A stretch of DNA of 20,899 nt from JBDREF01 sp043820045 (GTDB lineage Bacteria; Planctomycetota; Phycisphaerae; Sedimentisphaerales; Anaerobacaceae). Position 1 is the stretch's first letter. Every line of letters begins with the position of its first letter. Below are positions 19,254 through 20,899 of this stretch, in pieces. The stretch spans positions 1-20,899 of the forward strand of contig JBDREF010000001.1 of NCBI GenBank assembly GCA_043820045.1, written 5' to 3'. The notes below the pieces were generated by a model. It did no database searches. It was not told where the DNA came from and was given only the letters and a program-made list of their open reading frames with translations. The position numbers were made by a program, and so were the translations under genes.

Positions 19254-20899
19254 ATGGACGAACCGACTATTCAGAAACAATCGCTCATCGACAAGATAAT
19301 TCGGTTTTGCCTTGAGAACAAGCTGGTTGTCGGGCTCCTGGTGGTAATGTTCGTCGGATGGGGCGTCATGGTGGCTCCATTCGACTGGGACCTCCGGGGC
19401 CTGCCGAGGAACCCCGTTCCGGTCGATGCCATTCCGGACATAGGGGAGAACCAGCAGATAGTTTTTACCGAATGGATGGGACGTTCGCCCCAGGACATCG
19501 AGGACCAGATAACCTATCCGCTTACAGTGTCCCTTCTGGGTATCCCCGGCGTCAGAACGATCCGCAGCTACTCGTTTTTCGGGTTCTCTTCAATATACAT
19601 AATATTCGAGAGCAAAGTCGATTTTTACTGGTCGCGGAGCAGAGTGCTTGAGAAGCTCAGCTCGCTGCCGTCCGGGACACTTCCGGAAGGAGTGCAGGCA
19701 ACGCTGGGGCCTGATGCGACGGGCCTGGGGCAGATCTTCTGGTACACACTCGAGGGCCGGGACGAAAACGGCAACCCGGCCGGGGGCTGGGACCTCGACG
19801 AGCTGAGGACAATCCAGGACTGGCATGTCCGCTACTCTTTGCTCGCGGCTGGAGGTATAAGCGAAGTAGCCTCAATCGGCGGGTTCGTCAAGGAATACCA
19901 GATAGACGTCGATCCCGATGCGATGCGGGCCTACGATGTCGGCCTGGACGAGGTATTTATGGCCGTAAAGATGTCCAATATTGACGTCGGGGCCAGGACA
20001 ATCGAGATTAACAAGGCCGAGTATGTGATTCGCGGCCTGGGATTTATCAAGGATATCTCGGACATAGAACGGTCGGTAATAAAGGTCAACGACAATGTCC
20101 CGATCTACGTTAAAGATATAGCCAAGGTCTCATTCGGCCCGGCCCTGCGCCGGGGAGCCCTGGACAAAGGCGGGGCCGAGGCCGTCGGCGGCGTGGCGGT
20201 TGTACGCTACGGGTTCAACCCACTTGAAGCTATCAAAAACGTAAAAGCCAAAATCGAGGAGATATCGCCGGGCCTGCCCAGGAAGACTCTGCCCGACGGC
20301 ACGGTTTCGCAAGTGACGATTGTGCCGTTTTACGACCGCACAGGACTTATCTATGAAACCCTGGGCACGCTAAACAGTGCTCTTACCGAGGAAATCCTCG
20401 TCACGATCATCGTCGTGATCGTTTTGGTGATGCACCTGAGAAGTTCGATACTGATCAGCGGCCTGCTTCCGTTGGCTGTATTGATGTGCTTTATTGCGAT
20501 GAAGGTGGCCGGGATTGACGCCAATGTCGTAGCCCTCTCCGGTATTGCCATCGCCATCGGTACGATGGTGGATATGGGCATAATAATCTGTGAGAATATC
20601 CTCAAGCACCTCGATGAAGCCGGGCCCGACGACAACAAGCTGGAGGTCGTTTTCAAGGCATCCAGCGAGGTTGGCGGCGCTGTCCTGACCGCCGTTTCGA
20701 CTACTGTGGTCAGCTTCCTGCCGGTCTTTACGATGACCGGGGCTGAAGGCAAGCTCTTCAAACCTCTGGCTTTTACCAAGACCTTTGCGCTGATCTCCGC
20801 GGTAATCGTAGCTTTGACCATAATTCCGCCTGCCGCCCATATCCTATTTACTCGAAAAGCCGGCATAAGGAAGCTGAGACAATACTTGTTGGGTGGCTT
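19254..20899 (+). CDS. CusA-like heavy-metal efflux RND transporter, truncated by window end
   Basis: First 548 codons of an inner-membrane RND pump; the open frame runs off the window. Typical heavy-metal RND features are FCLENKLVVGLLVVMF (first helix), PVDAIPDIGENQQIVFTEWMGRSPQDIEDQITYPL, the porter-domain phrase LRTIQDWHVRYSL, VPIYVKDIAKVSFGP, and in the membrane part EILVTIIVVIVLVMHLRSS, then MVDMGIIICEN, where Asp and Glu of the proton-relay helix are conserved. CusA/CzcA proteins are about 1040 residues, so roughly half is missing, including the periplasmic methionines that would separate Cu/Ag from Zn/Co/Cd specificity. CsoR and the YHS and metal-motif proteins in the block favour copper/silver. 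ATG 19254 is the first in-frame start; the SD is poor. Confidence 0.9.
   Translation, partial: MDEPTIQKQSLIDKIIRFCLENKLVVGLLVVMFVGWGVMVAPFDWDLRGLPRNPVPVDAIPDIGENQQIVFTEWMGRSPQDIEDQITYPLTVSLLGIPGVRTIRSYSFFGFSSIYIIFESKVDFYWSRSRVLEKLSSLPSGTLPEGVQATLGPDATGLGQIFWYTLEGRDENGNPAGGWDLDELRTIQDWHVRYSLLAAGGISEVASIGGFVKEYQIDVDPDAMRAYDVGLDEVFMAVKMSNIDVGARTIEINKAEYVIRGLGFIKDISDIERSVIKVNDNVPIYVKDIAKVSFGPALRRGALDKGGAEAVGGVAVVRYGFNPLEAIKNVKAKIEEISPGLPRKTLPDGTVSQVTIVPFYDRTGLIYETLGTLNSALTEEILVTIIVVIVLVMHLRSSILISGLLPLAVLMCFIAMKVAGIDANVVALSGIAIAIGTMVDMGIIICENILKHLDEAGPDDNKLEVVFKASSEVGGAVLTAVSTTVVSFLPVFTMTGAEGKLFKPLAFTKTFALISAVIVALTIIPPAAHILFTRKAGIRKLRQYLLGG

Noticed and set aside
1..20899. CRISPR array, tRNA or rRNA genes, insertion sequence or prophage
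   Set aside because: No regularly spaced repeats, no cloverleaf or rRNA-like sequence and no transposase or integrase reading frame were seen.

Overview
This window reads as a bacterial chromosome segment of roughly 45-60% GC (estimated by eye) with two functional blocks. About 12 kb (2.1-14.6 kb) is a sulfur-assimilation and sulfur-transfer cluster headed by its own regulators. The last 6 kb (14.7 kb to the end) is a copper/silver-type tripartite efflux locus. The source is probably a Gram-negative anaerobe or facultative anaerobe: there is an RND pump with a TolC-like outer-membrane protein, an Fe-S Rrf2 regulator and a one-piece siroheme sulfite reductase. Asn/Pro/Glu-rich linkers such as GEPNEPP and QPNDAND remind me of Phycisphaerae-type Planctomycetota, but that is only an impression; deltaproteobacteria or related phyla are also possible.

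Layout. 1-556 has no recognisable gene. Two divergent Rrf2-family regulators follow: an Fe-S-type one on the minus strand (557-991) and a Cys-poor, CymR-like one on the plus strand (1211-1657) behind a near-consensus sigma70 promoter. Next come a small DUF2061 membrane protein (1746-1967) and the broken tail of a second DUF2061 gene (2046-2111), then cysH-cysD-cysN (2142-5634). After these are metY, a ThiS-like sulfur carrier (hcyS-like), a ThiF/MoeB-like activating enzyme (hcyF-like), a JAMM peptidase (hcyD-like), a YiiX-type lipoprotein, a sulfite reductase fused to a TusA domain, two cysteine-synthase paralogues and an mnmA/trmU-type tRNA thiolase. The copper block is csoR, tolC/cusC-like, a small His-bearing membrane protein, cusB-like, a YHS lipoprotein and cusA-like (cut by the window end).

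How it fits together. Sulfate is activated to APS by CysDN, reduced to sulfite by an Fe-S APS reductase (CysH), then to sulfide by the Sir-TusA fusion. The carrier/E1/JAMM trio would load sulfur as a C-terminal thiocarboxylate and deliver it to MetY to make homocysteine, as described for the HcyS/HcyF/HcyD/MetY system of Wolinella succinogenes and the related CysO/CysM/Mec+ system of Mycobacterium. This copy of the carrier ends GGG-SAVN, so it needs trimming by the peptidase. CysK and the CysK/CysM-like protein would make cysteine.

The observation I find most interesting is that both Rrf2 regulators and the unrelated DUF2061 membrane protein end in the same short tail, P-[N/E]-Y-[Q/N]-I. A free C-terminal isoleucine is the known anchor by which serine acetyltransferase, and reportedly CymR, dock into the CysK active site. 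The cluster encodes CysK but no cysE. I therefore propose that CysK is a hub binding two transcription factors and a membrane protein through look-alike tails. Other points: a degenerate APS-kinase domain on CysN, full four-Cys signatures in both halves of Sir, a shift in base composition plus a duplicated DUF2061 tail at the left edge of cysHDN, and several palindromic operator candidates.
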